From positions 1 through 62,574 of the forward strand of contig JAQYWR010000048.1 in the NCBI GenBank assembly GCA_029379225.1: a stretch of 62,574 nucleotides of DNA. The letters run 5' to 3'. The position numbers were made by a program, and so were the translations under genes. Below are positions 42,578 through 52,308 of this stretch, piece after piece (the first letter of the stretch is position 1; each line of letters starts with the position of its first letter). The notes below the pieces were generated by a model, which had not been told where the DNA came from, did no database searches, and saw nothing but the letters and a program-made list of their open reading frames with translations. Source of the DNA: Nostoc sp. S4. GTDB taxonomy: Bacteria; Cyanobacteriota; Cyanobacteriia; Cyanobacteriales; Nostocaceae.

Positions 42578-44950
42578 ATGACTGCCACATCTCCTGCTCC
42601 CTTTTCCCCCCAAGAAATCGCTGCTGAAGGTATAAAGCCAGAAGAATACGCAGAAATTGTCCGTCGTTTAGGGCGTCATCCCAACAAAGCCGAACTGGGA
42701 ATGTTTGGGGTAATGTGGTCAGAGCATTGCTGTTATAAAAATTCTCGACCTTTACTTAAACAGTTTCCTACCGAAGGTCATCGCATTCTCGTAGGCCCTG
42801 GTGAAAATGCTGGTGTTGTAGATTTGGGTGACGGACTGCAACTAGCCTTTAAGATTGAATCCCACAATCACCCTTCAGCTGTAGAACCCTTTCAGGGAGC
42901 GGCAACAGGAGTAGGAGGTATTCTCAGGGATATTTTTACAATGGGTGCGCGTCCCATTGCCATCTTAAACTCGCTGCGCTTTGGTTCCTTAGAAGATGTC
43001 AAAACTCAAAGGTTATTTACTGGTGTAGTAGCAGGAATCTCTCATTATGGTAATTGTGTGGGAGTACCCACTGTTGGCGGCGAAGTTTACTTTGACCCTG
43101 CTTACTCTGATAATCCCTTAGTGAATGTGATGGCGCTGGGGTTGATGGAAACGCCAGAAATCGTCAAATCTGGGGCATCTGGTTTAGGTAACCCTGTGTT
43201 GTATGTTGGTTCGACCACTGGGCGTGACGGTATGGGAGGCGCGAGTTTTGCCAGTGCAGAATTGACGGAACAGTCAATGGATGACCGTCCTGCGGTGCAA
43301 GTGGGCGACCCCTTTTTGGAAAAGTCGTTAATTGAAGCTTGTTTGGAGGCTTTTAAAACAGGCGCAGTTGTCGCCGCCCAGGATATGGGAGCAGCGGGAA
43401 TCACCTGTTCGACATCAGAGATGGCGGCAAAAGGTGGTGTGGGAATTGAACTAGATTTAGATAAAATTCCTGTACGGGAGCTAGGAATGGTTCCCTATGA
43501 ATATCTACTTTCAGAATCTCAAGAACGGATGCTGTTTGTTGCCTATAAGGGGCGCGAGCAGGAGTTAATTGACATTTTTCATCGCTGGGGACTTCATGCC
43601 GTTGTCGCTGGTTCAGTGATTGCTCAACCCATCGTGCGAATTCTTTTCCAGGGTAAGGTAGCAGCAGAAATTCCGGCTGAAGCTTTGGCGGAAAATACCC
43701 CACTTTATCAGCGGGACTTGTTAACAGAACCACCAGAATATGCCCGTCAAGCTTGGGAATGGACTGCTGATTCCTTACCCAGTTGTACAATTGCTGGCAT
43801 CGAACTCCAAGGACACCTCCAAAGTTGGAATGATATTCTGTTAACTTTACTCGATACACCAGCGATCGCTTCTAAAAATTGGGTATATCGTCAATATGAC
43901 CATCAAGTACAAAACAATACTGTGATTTTACCAGGTGGTGCAGATGCGGCTGTAGTACGCTTACGCCCACTCGAAGAAATCTCCAATCCAAAATTCCCAA
44001 CCCCAAATCTCAAATCAGCAGTTGCAGCTACAGTAGATTGCAATTCTCGTTATGTTTATCTCGATCCCTATGAAGGAGCTAAGGCAGTGGTGGCTGAAGC
44101 CGCACGCAATCTTAGCTGTGTTGGTGCAGAACCTCTAGCAGTAACAGATAACCTCAATTTTGGCTCCCCAGAAAAACCAATTGGTTACTGGCAATTGGCA
44201 GAAGCTTGTCGCGGTTTGGCAGAAGGTTGTCGAGAACTGGCAACACCAGTCACAGGTGGAAATGTCTCTTTATACAATGAAACCCTTGATTTCCAAGGTA
44301 CTCCCCAACCAATTTATCCTACTCCTGTTGTTGGTATGGTGGGCTTGATTCCTGATTTCACTAAAATTTGTGGTCAAGGTTGGCAAACAGCAGGCGATAT
44401 CATTTATCTTCTCGGATTACCTTTAGCATCCCAACTCAGTTTGGGAGCATCCGAGTATTTAGCTACTATTCACGATACTGTTGCCGGCAAACCGCCACAG
44501 GTAGATTTTGACTTGGAACGTTGCGTACAGCAAGTTTGTCGTCACGGAATTCGTAATGGTTGGGTACGTTCTGCCCATGATTGTGCTGAGGGAGGAATAG
44601 CGATCGCCTTAGCAGAATGTTGCATTGCTGGCAACCGTGGTGCCCAAATCAATTTAGAAATAATACCAACACAGTTAAGCCGACTAGATGAAGTGCTTTT
44701 TGCCGAAGGTGGTGCCAGAATCTTAGTTTCTATCGCACCAGAACAACAAGAAATTTGGGAATCCTACTTACAGGAATATTTGGCTCAGCATTGGCAAAAA
44801 CTGGGTATAGTTGGTAATTCCGACACTGATTTGGGGGTTTTAACCACTGACAACCAAGCCTTAATAAAAGTTAATATTGAACAGATGAAAGCTCGTTATT
44901 CTCAGGCGATCGTTAGGCGTCTCTCCCTCCAAACCACTACTCCTAGTTGA
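42578..44950 (+). CDS. purL: Phosphoribosylformylglycinamidine synthase subunit PurL
   Basis: Fourth step of de novo purine synthesis: FGAR + ATP + ammonia to FGAM, in a complex with PurQ and PurS. The 790-residue small-type PurL has the usual blocks: MWSEHCCYKNSRPLLKQFPT, KIESHNHPSAVEPFQGAATG, MGARPIAILNSLRFG, VGDPFLEKSLIEAC and, in the second half, VTDNLNFGSPEKP. Residues about 469-480 (NPKFPTPNLKS) are encoded by a tract like the AATCCAAAATTCCC intergenic repeats and seem to be an in-frame insertion between the two AIRS-like halves. The start is ATG 42578. purF follows 436 bases later on the same strand; purQ and purS are not in the window. Confidence 0.97.
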   Translation: MTATSPAPFSPQEIAAEGIKPEEYAEIVRRLGRHPNKAELGMFGVMWSEHCCYKNSRPLLKQFPTEGHRILVGPGENAGVVDLGDGLQLAFKIESHNHPSAVEPFQGAATGVGGILRDIFTMGARPIAILNSLRFGSLEDVKTQRLFTGVVAGISHYGNCVGVPTVGGEVYFDPAYSDNPLVNVMALGLMETPEIVKSGASGLGNPVLYVGSTTGRDGMGGASFASAELTEQSMDDRPAVQVGDPFLEKSLIEACLEAFKTGAVVAAQDMGAAGITCSTSEMAAKGGVGIELDLDKIPVRELGMVPYEYLLSESQERMLFVAYKGREQELIDIFHRWGLHAVVAGSVIAQPIVRILFQGKVAAEIPAEALAENTPLYQRDLLTEPPEYARQAWEWTADSLPSCTIAGIELQGHLQSWNDILLTLLDTPAIASKNWVYRQYDHQVQNNTVILPGGADAAVVRLRPLEEISNPKFPTPNLKSAVAATVDCNSRYVYLDPYEGAKAVVAEAARNLSCVGAEPLAVTDNLNFGSPEKPIGYWQLAEACRGLAEGCRELATPVTGGNVSLYNETLDFQGTPQPIYPTPVVGMVGLIPDFTKICGQGWQTAGDIIYLLGLPLASQLSLGASEYLATIHDTVAGKPPQVDFDLERCVQQVCRHGIRNGWVRSAHDCAEGGIAIALAECCIAGNRGAQINLEIIPTQLSRLDEVLFAEGGARILVSIAPEQQEIWESYLQEYLAQHWQKLGIVGNSDTDLGVLTTDNQALIKVNIEQMKARYSQAIVRRLSLQTTTPS

Positions 44951-45386
44951 GAAGTGAGGAGTTGAGAGTCACGAGTTAAGAATACAGAGGATAACTCCTC
45001 ACTCCTAACTTTTAAATTATTAAACTTTGTGAACAAATTACGGTACTGTTTTAATAGATGGTTAAAGATTTATTAAGAATTCTGCGACTATCTATGGATA
45101 TAATCCCAGTCACTCGACCACTAAATTCTAGATTTTGGATTTGAGATTTTGCATCAAGTCTGAGCCTCGGTTTATGGCCAACAGAACTTTCCAAGACGGA
45201 TTGGGAATACTTTTTCTGGTTCATGTATCATCCCTCTGGGAGCAAGTTAAACAAATCTCAAATTATCAAGCCGCATTCGTTCTAGGGTGCGGTCAATCCA
45301 AAAGACGCTTGCAGTCTGACTAACGCTACGCTATCGGAAATCTAAAATTCAACATTGATTGACCCCCCACCAGGAGCAAAGCTAGC
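44951..45386. other. purL-purF intergenic region
   Basis: Begins with a long-looped hairpin (44953-45003) and otherwise holds no gene. A frame at 45135-45323 has no family resemblance. The purF promoter probably lies here; CAGGAGCAAAGCTAGC precedes the purF ATG. Confidence 0.5.
44953..45003 (+). terminator. Inverted repeat after purL
   Basis: Perfect 11-base arms AGTGAGGAGTT and AACTCCTCACT with a 29-base loop, starting 3 bases after the purL stop. Confidence 0.5.
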
Positions 45387-46892
45387 ATGATTTCTATTCA
45401 TTCTGTCACTTCGGATGAATACCCCGACCAGACCAACAACCCAATCGATAGTTATGAAAATCATCCCGACAAGCCAGAAGAAGCTTGCGGTGTTTTTGGT
45501 GTTTATGCACCAGGAGAAAACGTTGCTAAACTAAGCTATTTTGGATTGTATGCCCTCCAACATCGGGGTCAAGAATCAGCTGGTATTGCTACCTTCGAGG
45601 GTACGAAAGTCCACCTCCACAAAGATATGGGCTTAGTATCTCAAGTCTTCAACGAATCGATTTTGGAACAGTTGCCTGGTAGCCTTGCTGTTGGTCACAC
45701 TCGTTATTCCACTACAGGTTCTAGCCGCAAAGTTAATGCCCAACCTGCTGTAATTGAAACTCGCTTAGGTTCATTAGCCCTTGCACATAATGGTAATTTA
45801 GTCAATACAGTGCAATTGCGCCAAGAGTTGCTGGAAAACAAATGCAACTTAATCACGACAACAGATTCAGAAATGATCGCTTTTGCGATCGCCCAAGCCA
45901 TCAGTGCAGGTGCAGATTGGTTAGAAGGTGCAATTAAGGCGTTTCATCGCTGTCAAGGAGCCTTTAGTTTAGTTATTGGCACACCCAACGGTCTAATGGG
46001 CGTCCGCGACCCCAACGGTATTCGCCCTTTAGTCATCGGCATTTTGCCAGGTAATCCCATACGTTACGTTTTAGCTTCCGAGACTTGTGGTTTAGACATT
46101 ATTGGAGCCGAATATCTGCGCGATGTAGAACCCGGTGAATTAGTTTGGATTACTGAAGAAGGTTTGGCTTCCTATCACTGGAGTCAACAGCCCCAGCGCA
46201 AATTGTGCGTCTTTGAAATGATTTACTTTGCCCGCCCTGATAGCATTATGCACAATGAGAGTTTGTACAGCTACCGGATGCGCTTAGGACGGCAACTAGC
46301 TAAAGAATCCTCTGTAGATGCCGATATTGTCTTTGGTGTTCCTGATTCAGGTATCCCTGCTGCCATTGGATTTTCTCAAGCTTCTGGGGTCACATACATG
46401 GAAGGACTGATTAAAAATCGCTACGTCGGGCGAACCTTTATTCAACCAACCCAAACCATGCGTGAATCGGGCATCCGTATGAAACTCAACCCTCTTAAAG
46501 ATGTGCTACTTGGTAAAAGAGCAATCATCGTAGACGACTCGATTGTGCGCGGTACTACTAGCCGGAAACTGGTGAAAACTTTACGTGAGGCGGGTGCAGT
46601 GGAAGTACATATGCGAATTTCTTCTCCGCCAGTGACTCACCCTTGTTTTTATGGCATCGATACCGATTCTCAAGACCAGCTAATTGCTGCCACCAAATCA
46701 GTAGAAGAAATTGCCAAGCAACTGGAAGTAGATAGCCTTGCTTATCTCAGTTGGGAGGGAATGCTAACAGCAACAGGAGAAGACACTAACAGTTTTTGTT
46801 CTGCCTGCTTTACTGGAGATTATCCAGTGGCGATTCCCGAACAAGTAAAGCGTTCTAAGTTGATTTTGGAAAAAGAAAAGGTAGTCGTGTAG
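45387..46892 (+). CDS. purF: Amidophosphoribosyltransferase
   Basis: Commits PRPP to purine synthesis, making phosphoribosylamine from glutamine. The 501-residue protein has a ~33-residue propeptide before the N-terminal nucleophile Cys34 (PEEACGVFGVYAPGENVAKL), then YFGLYALQHRGQESAG. The PRPP-binding loop is RAIIVDDSIVRGTTSRKLVK. Cysteines at RKLCVFEMIYFARPD and NSFCSACFTGDYP fit the iron-sulphur-containing (Bacillus-type) class. The ribosome binding site is CAGGAG. It lies on the same strand as purL with its own leader. Confidence 0.97.
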   Translation: MISIHSVTSDEYPDQTNNPIDSYENHPDKPEEACGVFGVYAPGENVAKLSYFGLYALQHRGQESAGIATFEGTKVHLHKDMGLVSQVFNESILEQLPGSLAVGHTRYSTTGSSRKVNAQPAVIETRLGSLALAHNGNLVNTVQLRQELLENKCNLITTTDSEMIAFAIAQAISAGADWLEGAIKAFHRCQGAFSLVIGTPNGLMGVRDPNGIRPLVIGILPGNPIRYVLASETCGLDIIGAEYLRDVEPGELVWITEEGLASYHWSQQPQRKLCVFEMIYFARPDSIMHNESLYSYRMRLGRQLAKESSVDADIVFGVPDSGIPAAIGFSQASGVTYMEGLIKNRYVGRTFIQPTQTMRESGIRMKLNPLKDVLLGKRAIIVDDSIVRGTTSRKLVKTLREAGAVEVHMRISSPPVTHPCFYGIDTDSQDQLIAATKSVEEIAKQLEVDSLAYLSWEGMLTATGEDTNSFCSACFTGDYPVAIPEQVKRSKLILEKEKVVV

Positions 46893-47056
46893 GTACTGGG
46901 GGAGATAGGGAAGGGAGATGAGGAGATGGGGAGGTGGGGGAGAAAGTAATTCTTCTTTCCCCCTATCTCCCTATCCTCTTCCCTATCCTTGCCCACCTCC
47001 CATGCCCAATGCCCACTCTGGCTAAAATAGGTAAATACATAAACAAATAATAATTT
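46893..47056. repeat. G-rich / C-rich STRR palindrome after purF
   Basis: GGGAGATGAGGAGATGGGGA-type repeats (about 46898-46945) face CTTTCCCCCTATCTCCC-type repeats (46955-47002), so the two can pair into a long hairpin. It probably ends the purF transcript. Confidence 0.55.
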
Positions 47057-47623
47057 ATGAACCAGCCGATATCTGAGAGAGTGCGCTGGACTACCGCCGA
47101 CTTAGAGTTACTTCCGGATAACGGGAACCGCTATGAAATTATCGACGGGGAATTATTTGTGACCAGAGCGCCTCACTGGAATCATCAAAGAGCCTGTGCG
47201 AGAATTATTGCTCCTTTGGATACCTGGTCTCAAGCTACTTCATTGGGACAGGTTGTACCTGCTCTAGGAGTAATTTTTGGGGAGAATAATAATGTGATTC
47301 CTGATGTTGTCTGGGTTAGTAATGAAAGATTGCCTCTAATTTTAGACGAGGCGGGGCATTTAACTGGTGCGCCAGAACTAGTGGTAGAGGTGCTGTCTCT
47401 TGGTAATGAGAACGAAAAGCGGGATAGGGAACTTAAACTGAAGCTCTACTCTTCACGAGGAGTAAAAGAATATTGGATTGTAGATTGGTACAAACAAGAA
47501 GTGGAAGTTTATCGGCGCGAACAAGGAAGTTTAAAGTTAGTTGCTACCTTGTTCAATAGTGATGAGTTAAGTTCACCGATATTGTCTAATTTTACTTGTG
47601 CGATCGCACCGTTATTTACTTAA
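47057..47623 (+). CDS. Uma2 family (DUF820) putative endonuclease
   Basis: A 188-residue restriction-endonuclease-like protein of the Uma2 family, greatly expanded in cyanobacteria. It contains RYEIIDGELFVTRAPHWNHQ, VIPDVVWVSNERLP, APELVVEVLSLGNE, KLKLYSSRGVKEYWIVDWYK and EVYRREQG. These provide the acidic D...E.K-like arrangement of the PD-(D/E)XK fold (PDVVWV, LVVEVLS, and the lysine in KLKLYSSRGVKEYW). The biological role is unknown. A broken relative is at 12736-13174. Confidence 0.9.
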   Translation: MNQPISERVRWTTADLELLPDNGNRYEIIDGELFVTRAPHWNHQRACARIIAPLDTWSQATSLGQVVPALGVIFGENNNVIPDVVWVSNERLPLILDEAGHLTGAPELVVEVLSLGNENEKRDRELKLKLYSSRGVKEYWIVDWYKQEVEVYRREQGSLKLVATLFNSDELSSPILSNFTCAIAPLFT

Positions 47624-47749
47624 TATATTCCTTGTTTTTTCTAACATTCAGCGTACAAAGGTGACTAGACAAAAAATATTTCAAACCATTCTAATTTTCC
47701 AGAACTTGAACTAGATAACTGGTTTTAGTCAAGATAGAAGAACTAGTTT

Positions 47750-48031
47750 TCAACTATGCTGTAAAAACTCGACTTTGGGCAATAACGGGTCAGTTACAAT
47801 GCCCACACCAGTAAAACCCCAGCGTTTGAGCAAACTTCCCAACTGTGTACCAGGAATCGATTCTATAGCAAACCGATTTGCTACTTCTGCTGCATGGGTG
47901 TTGAGATAACTAAGAGCATCAAAGTTTTCTCGAAATAATAACAGATAACCTGATGCATCTGCATTGGGACGAGCTGTCAGGTAACGACCATCACTTTTTG
48001 AGCGCACCAGGTAATAGACTTCGGACAACAT
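47750..48031 (-). CDS. Conserved hypothetical protein
   Basis: A 93-residue soluble protein beginning MLSEVYYLVRSKSDGRYLTA. I do not recognise a named family. The frame is open a further 23 codons upstream (to 48100), but that part (FASPCLCVPPSPSLPTPS) is a translated GGGAG-type STRR, so ATG 48031 is chosen. It lies 88 bases after the ABC permease gene on the same strand and may share its transcript. Confidence 0.6.
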   Translation of the reverse strand: MLSEVYYLVRSKSDGRYLTARPNADASGYLLLFRENFDALSYLNTHAAEVANRFAIESIPGTQLGSLLKRWGFTGVGIVTDPLLPKVEFLQHS

Positions 48032-48118
48032 GGAAGGAGTGGGGAGTGAGGGAGACGGGGGGACGCAGAGACACGGAGACGCAAAAAAAACTAATGACAA
48101 ACGACCGATGACTAATAA

Positions 48119-49168
48119 TTAATTCAGATTTTCCAAACGAATACGTGGATCGGCAACTTTAAGCATTAAGTCAGCAATTAAATTACCAACAATTAGCAAA
48201 ACTGCACTCATCACTAAACTGGCCATGACTAGATATAAATCTTGAGCCATTACAGCTTGTAAAGTCAATCTTCCCAAACCAGGCCAGTTAAAGAATTGTT
48301 CGGCAATGAATGCACCGCTTAATAAACTAGCTAACTCGAAGCCTAATAGAGTAATTAGAGGGTTGATGGCGTTGCGGAGAGCGTGAACATATATTACTCG
48401 GTTTTCTGGCAGTCCTTTAGCACGAGCTGTTTGGATATAATCTTGACGCAGAACATCTAATAATTCGCCGCGAGTGATGCGTTGTAAACCAGCAAAACTA
48501 GTAATTGAGAGAGCTATGGTTGGTAAAATCATGTGCCAGCCAATATCGAGGATTTTACCAAACCAGTTGAGTTCCGAGTGATTGATGCTAGTCATATCAC
48601 CTACCGGGAACAATGGCGAGGTAACTTGAGCAAAAAAAAGCAGCACTAAAACAGTGATGAAACTGGGAAATCCTTGTCCTGCGTAACTAATAACCTGTAA
48701 AATGCGGTCAGCCCAACGATTTTGCTTGATGGCAGCGATAATACCCAAGGGGATGGCGATCGCCCACGTTACAATTAAAGAAGCGATCGCTAATAGCAAG
48801 GTTGCTGGAACGCGTTCCCACAATAGCGACACTACTGAGCGTTTATAGGAAAAACTCGGCCCAAAATCGCCTTTGGACACAATATTCCACAACCAAAACC
48901 AATATTGTTCTACCCACGACTTATCCAAGCCCCAAAATTTCCGTAAGGCGTTAATTTGGTCTCTAGATTTCTTTGGATCTGCTTCTAATTGGGTGACAAA
49001 ATCTCCTGGAGCAAGTTGCATAACCAGAAACGATAGCGCCGAAGCCAATAATAAAGTTAGCAATGCCTGCAACAACCGCTTGATTACGTATATAAAAGTT
49101 TCACTTGTGACTAGCCTAATCAGCCAATCCCAACCCGTTGTTAAAGAAATTTTTGTTGTTGATGTCAT
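48119..49168 (-). CDS. ABC transporter permease, peptide/nickel type (DppB-like)
   Basis: A 349-residue inner-membrane protein with six predicted helices. The N-terminus (FIYVIKRLLQALLTLLLASA then LSFLVMQLAPGDF) is typical of DppB/OppB, and the cytoplasmic EAA loop is ARAKGLPENRVIYVHALRNA followed by INPLITLLG. It would form a channel with a DppC-like partner and ATPases imported from elsewhere; no partner genes are adjacent, which is common for cyanobacterial DppB. The substrate could be peptides or another solute. Confidence 0.9.
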   Translation of the reverse strand: MTSTTKISLTTGWDWLIRLVTSETFIYVIKRLLQALLTLLLASALSFLVMQLAPGDFVTQLEADPKKSRDQINALRKFWGLDKSWVEQYWFWLWNIVSKGDFGPSFSYKRSVVSLLWERVPATLLLAIASLIVTWAIAIPLGIIAAIKQNRWADRILQVISYAGQGFPSFITVLVLLFFAQVTSPLFPVGDMTSINHSELNWFGKILDIGWHMILPTIALSITSFAGLQRITRGELLDVLRQDYIQTARAKGLPENRVIYVHALRNAINPLITLLGFELASLLSGAFIAEQFFNWPGLGRLTLQAVMAQDLYLVMASLVMSAVLLIVGNLIADLMLKVADPRIRLENLN

Positions 49169-49286
49169 AACATTTTGCTAGTTATTAGTGTCAGTTGGAT
49201 TATTCTTTATAGCCACTGACAAAAGAAGCAGGAAAGCTAGAGAAAGATGAGGGAGAAAAATAATCAATCACAAACGACAAATAATA

Positions 49287-49805
49287 TCAATATTCGACTA
49301 AAGTAATAATCGGCACATTTGGTAAATGTTTGCGCCCTTCTAAATCTCGTAACTCGATAATAAACGCAAACCCTATTAGATTGCAGCCAATCTTCTGCAC
49401 CAAGTTTGCTGTTGCACTTGCAGTTCCACCAGTGGCAATTAAATCGTCCACAATTAAAACTCGGCTACCTTCGTCTAAAGCATCTTGATGTACTTCTAAG
49501 CAGTCTATACCATACTCTAATTGATACTCAATTGAGTGAACTGCCGATGGTAACTTACCTTTTTTGCGAACGGGAATAAAACCAGCTCCTAATTTATAAG
49601 CTAGAGGCGAGCCAAAAATAAATCCCCTCGACTCCATACCAATGACATAATCCACACTCATCTCAGCTTCGATACATTTTTGTGTTAAAAAGTCAATAGT
49701 ATAGCGTAGTCCTTCAGGGTCGCGCAGTAGCGTAGTAATATCCCGAAATAAAATTCCGGGTTTGGGAAAATCTGGGATATCACGAATCAGAGACTTCAAA
49801 TCCAT
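49287..49805 (-). CDS. apt: Adenine phosphoribosyltransferase
   Basis: Salvages adenine to AMP with PRPP. The 172-residue protein has MDLKSLIRDIPDFPKPGILF, the RDITTLL segment, YVIGMESRGFIFGSPLA, VRKKGKLP and the PRPP loop VLIVDDLIATGGTASATANL. All match Apt and the length is standard. ATG 49805. Confidence 0.97.
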   Translation of the reverse strand: MDLKSLIRDIPDFPKPGILFRDITTLLRDPEGLRYTIDFLTQKCIEAEMSVDYVIGMESRGFIFGSPLAYKLGAGFIPVRKKGKLPSAVHSIEYQLEYGIDCLEVHQDALDEGSRVLIVDDLIATGGTASATANLVQKIGCNLIGFAFIIELRDLEGRKHLPNVPIITLVEY

Positions 49806-50236
49806 AAAATGGGGTTAAGGGGTTAGGGATTAAAGATTAGGGACTGGGATTAGGAAAGTAAGGAGTCGATACTGAGGAGTTATGAATTTAAATTCCTAAC
49901 TCTCCCAGTCCCTAGTCCCCAGTCCCCAATACCAGATACCTGAAAAATCGTACACTATAATGTCATACGCCAGGGTGGAGACTGAAGCTTGACCCTTGAT
50001 TGACGATAATTAGAATCTAAATCAAGCTAGAAAAGGATAGCACTCATAAAAGAGGTGAATTAAGTTATGTTTTAAACTTTTGAATTGAATATAGGGAATC
50101 CTTTGAGTAGAAACAGTTAAGTAATGTATATATCAGGTAGTCATAACTGCTGTTATAAGTCTAATGTTCAAGTCTTGGCTAGTTATCTTAAATTTGTTTT
50201 ACCTAGTCTGTCACAAGCGCACAAGGTATTTATAGA
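49806..50236. other. Divergent spacer with STRR arms
   Basis: No gene was found. GGGGTTAGGGATT-type repeats at 49812-49855 face CCCAGTCCCTAGTCCCCAGT-type repeats at 49905-49935. The rest is AT-rich and should hold the apt and DUF3038 promoters. Confidence 0.55.
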
Positions 50237-50863
50237 ATGAATGTTTCCGCAAGTTTAACGCCGTTGAAAAGTCCAACTCAAGATTCACTGCCGATGATTC
50301 TGGACACTTTACCAGATCCGGCGATCGCCGGACAAACATGTCCTCGCAGAACCCGGTTGCAAATTGACCTCATTTTACTCGCTATTGAAGCTTTAGAGCT
50401 TGGTGGTTCTGAAGCAATCTTGGCTTTCGCTCAAGAGTTGGATCTCAAAGGAATTGTCAAAGATAGAGTGAATTTATGGCGGATGCGTAGCTCTAACCCA
50501 CTACGCAGAGCGCACATGCGCCGCCCTCTAACTGTTATGGAAGCCAAAGCTTTGGTAGTCATTGCTTGTTATATAGCACGGCGTTTAACTGTGGTCATCC
50601 GCCAGTTATTAATGATATGTCAACAAATGGAAGAAAAGCAGATTCCTCTAGAACAGAATTTGCGCTTATCTAATTATCTAGAGCGGTTTAGAGCGCATTT
50701 TAAGAGCCGGATGAATGCTCGACGTTCTGGGTCACTAGCATTAAGTTCCGATCAAAAGTTAGATGAACTAGCGATAAATTTGTTAGGACAATTACTATTT
50801 TGCACTGGTACGGCTGGAATGCAGCGATTCTGGATTAGTCTTTTTGACGGTGAGGTGGAATGA
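50237..50863 (+). CDS. DUF3038 family protein
   Basis: A 208-residue soluble helical protein, recognised as the cyanobacterial DUF3038 family from RRTRLQIDLILLAIEALELG then GSEAILAFAQEL, LWRMRSSNPLRRAHMRRPLT, and AKALVVIACYIARRL. The function is unknown. The stop overlaps the start of the DUF4335 gene (ATGA at 50860-50863), so the two are translationally coupled. The conserved pairing suggests the proteins interact. Confidence 0.8.
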   Translation: MNVSASLTPLKSPTQDSLPMILDTLPDPAIAGQTCPRRTRLQIDLILLAIEALELGGSEAILAFAQELDLKGIVKDRVNLWRMRSSNPLRRAHMRRPLTVMEAKALVVIACYIARRLTVVIRQLLMICQQMEEKQIPLEQNLRLSNYLERFRAHFKSRMNARRSGSLALSSDQKLDELAINLLGQLLFCTGTAGMQRFWISLFDGEVE

Positions 50864-52308
50864 ATATTCAACGTAAGTACAGTTTACCTAATTGTACACT
50901 GCTTTTAGAAGGGTTAAGTGATGTCACTAGGGCTGCACAGTTCCAAGAACTGCGACCAGAGTTATCAATATTGGTAAATGCAGAATGCTATATATCTGGA
51001 TATAATCAGCCTTTAACAGGAGGGCGAGAGTTTTTTGAAAGTTTAGTCAGGGCAGTTAGTGGCTATGCCCAAGAATTTTTGAGTAATGTATCTAACCCGC
51101 AAGCCCACAACCACGAGTCGGAGTTAGTAGAGTTTCAAAAAGTTGACAGCAACCGACATAAATTAATTGTGCATTCAGAAGGCGCACCAGAGGGTTTCGA
51201 GTCTCGCTCAAGCAATTCTAAACGTCCACCGATTGAAATAGATTTGAGTACTGTGCAGTTGTTTGATTTGGTGGAAGCAGTAGATCAGTTTTTTGCCGAT
51301 ACTCAAACTTTACCAGAACTTTCCTTAGAACTACAACCAGTTACCAGACGCTATGGCGGTGCTAGTCAAGCCTTGATTAATCAGGCAGTTCCCGCAGCTG
51401 TAGGAGTATCTAGTTTAGCAGTAGCAGCGATCGCTTTTAACTTGATTCCACCTCCGCAAATACGTCCACCGCAGCCCAAGCCAAACGAGCAAACTACCTC
51501 AACCATCCAAAACCTCACTCCACCATCAACTGCTGCAATTCCCACATCGGCTGCAACACCAATAGCTGCTGCAACTCCCACACCAACACCTACAACTAAT
51601 ACCAAGCCAGCAGCTAAAGATTTAGAAGCACTTTTAAATACAGTTCCAGAAATTACCGATCCATCCCAGCTACGTGCATTAAATCGCCAAGTATACAATC
51701 AAATTCATCCAGCTTGGACTAATCGCTCAGGATTGCAACAGGATTTGATTTATCGTTTAGGTGTAGCTGCGGATGCAGCGATCGTAGGTTATAAAGCAGT
51801 GAATAAAGAAGCGAATGAAGGAGTAGGGCAAACTCCCCTACCTAACCTACTTTACAATCCAGCTAACCGCGCTCCCATCTCCAATGAACCGATCGCTCAA
51901 TTCCGAGTAGTATTTACCACAGGAGGCGTGCTACAAGTTAGTCCTTGGCGCGGATATGCCAGAACACCAGAGGTAGTAGGTGCAAAAATTACTGACTCTA
52001 ATATAATCAAAAGTTTAAATCAAAAACTTTATAATACAGTTCGTCAAGCTTGGAGTGGCACCCCCACTTTTACACGAGATTTGAAATATCGGGTAGCAGT
52101 CAACAAAGATGCTGTAATTGCTGACTATGAACCACTTAACCAAGTTGCCTTTGACTATTTCCGGGAAACACCCCTTCCCCAGATGTTCAACGCTATCTAC
52201 GGTTCTAATGTCGCAGCTCCTAATAACAAAGAACCTCTTGCTCACTTTCAAGTGATATTTAAACCTAATCGCAAATTAGAAATCACTCCTTGGCAGGGAT
52301 ATCAGTAA
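50860..52308 (+). CDS. DUF4335 family protein with duplicated C-terminal domain
   Basis: 482 residues in four parts. An N-terminal DUF4335 domain (about 1-165) begins MNIQRKYSLPNCTLLLEGLS. A hydrophobic segment follows (about 180-200, VGVSSLAVAAIAFNLI), then a Pro/Thr linker (about 200-255). The C-terminal region (about 258-482) consists of two similar ~110-residue units, each with QxxYNxxxxAW, LxYRxxVxxDAxIxxY, TPLP and PWxGY. The single membrane helix would separate the DUF4335 domain from the duplicated domain, most likely cytoplasmic and periplasmic respectively. It is translationally coupled to DUF3038. The function is unknown. Confidence 0.8.
   Translation: MNIQRKYSLPNCTLLLEGLSDVTRAAQFQELRPELSILVNAECYISGYNQPLTGGREFFESLVRAVSGYAQEFLSNVSNPQAHNHESELVEFQKVDSNRHKLIVHSEGAPEGFESRSSNSKRPPIEIDLSTVQLFDLVEAVDQFFADTQTLPELSLELQPVTRRYGGASQALINQAVPAAVGVSSLAVAAIAFNLIPPPQIRPPQPKPNEQTTSTIQNLTPPSTAAIPTSAATPIAAATPTPTPTTNTKPAAKDLEALLNTVPEITDPSQLRALNRQVYNQIHPAWTNRSGLQQDLIYRLGVAADAAIVGYKAVNKEANEGVGQTPLPNLLYNPANRAPISNEPIAQFRVVFTTGGVLQVSPWRGYARTPEVVGAKITDSNIIKSLNQKLYNTVRQAWSGTPTFTRDLKYRVAVNKDAVIADYEPLNQVAFDYFRETPLPQMFNAIYGSNVAAPNNKEPLAHFQVIFKPNRKLEITPWQGYQ

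Noticed and set aside
45135..45323. 62-codon frame between purL and purF
   Set aside because: No conserved features, and it overlaps low-complexity text common to spacers.
48032..48100. N-terminal extension of the hypothetical protein at 47750
   Set aside because: The 23 extra codons are translated STRR sequence, so the internal ATG 48031 was preferred.
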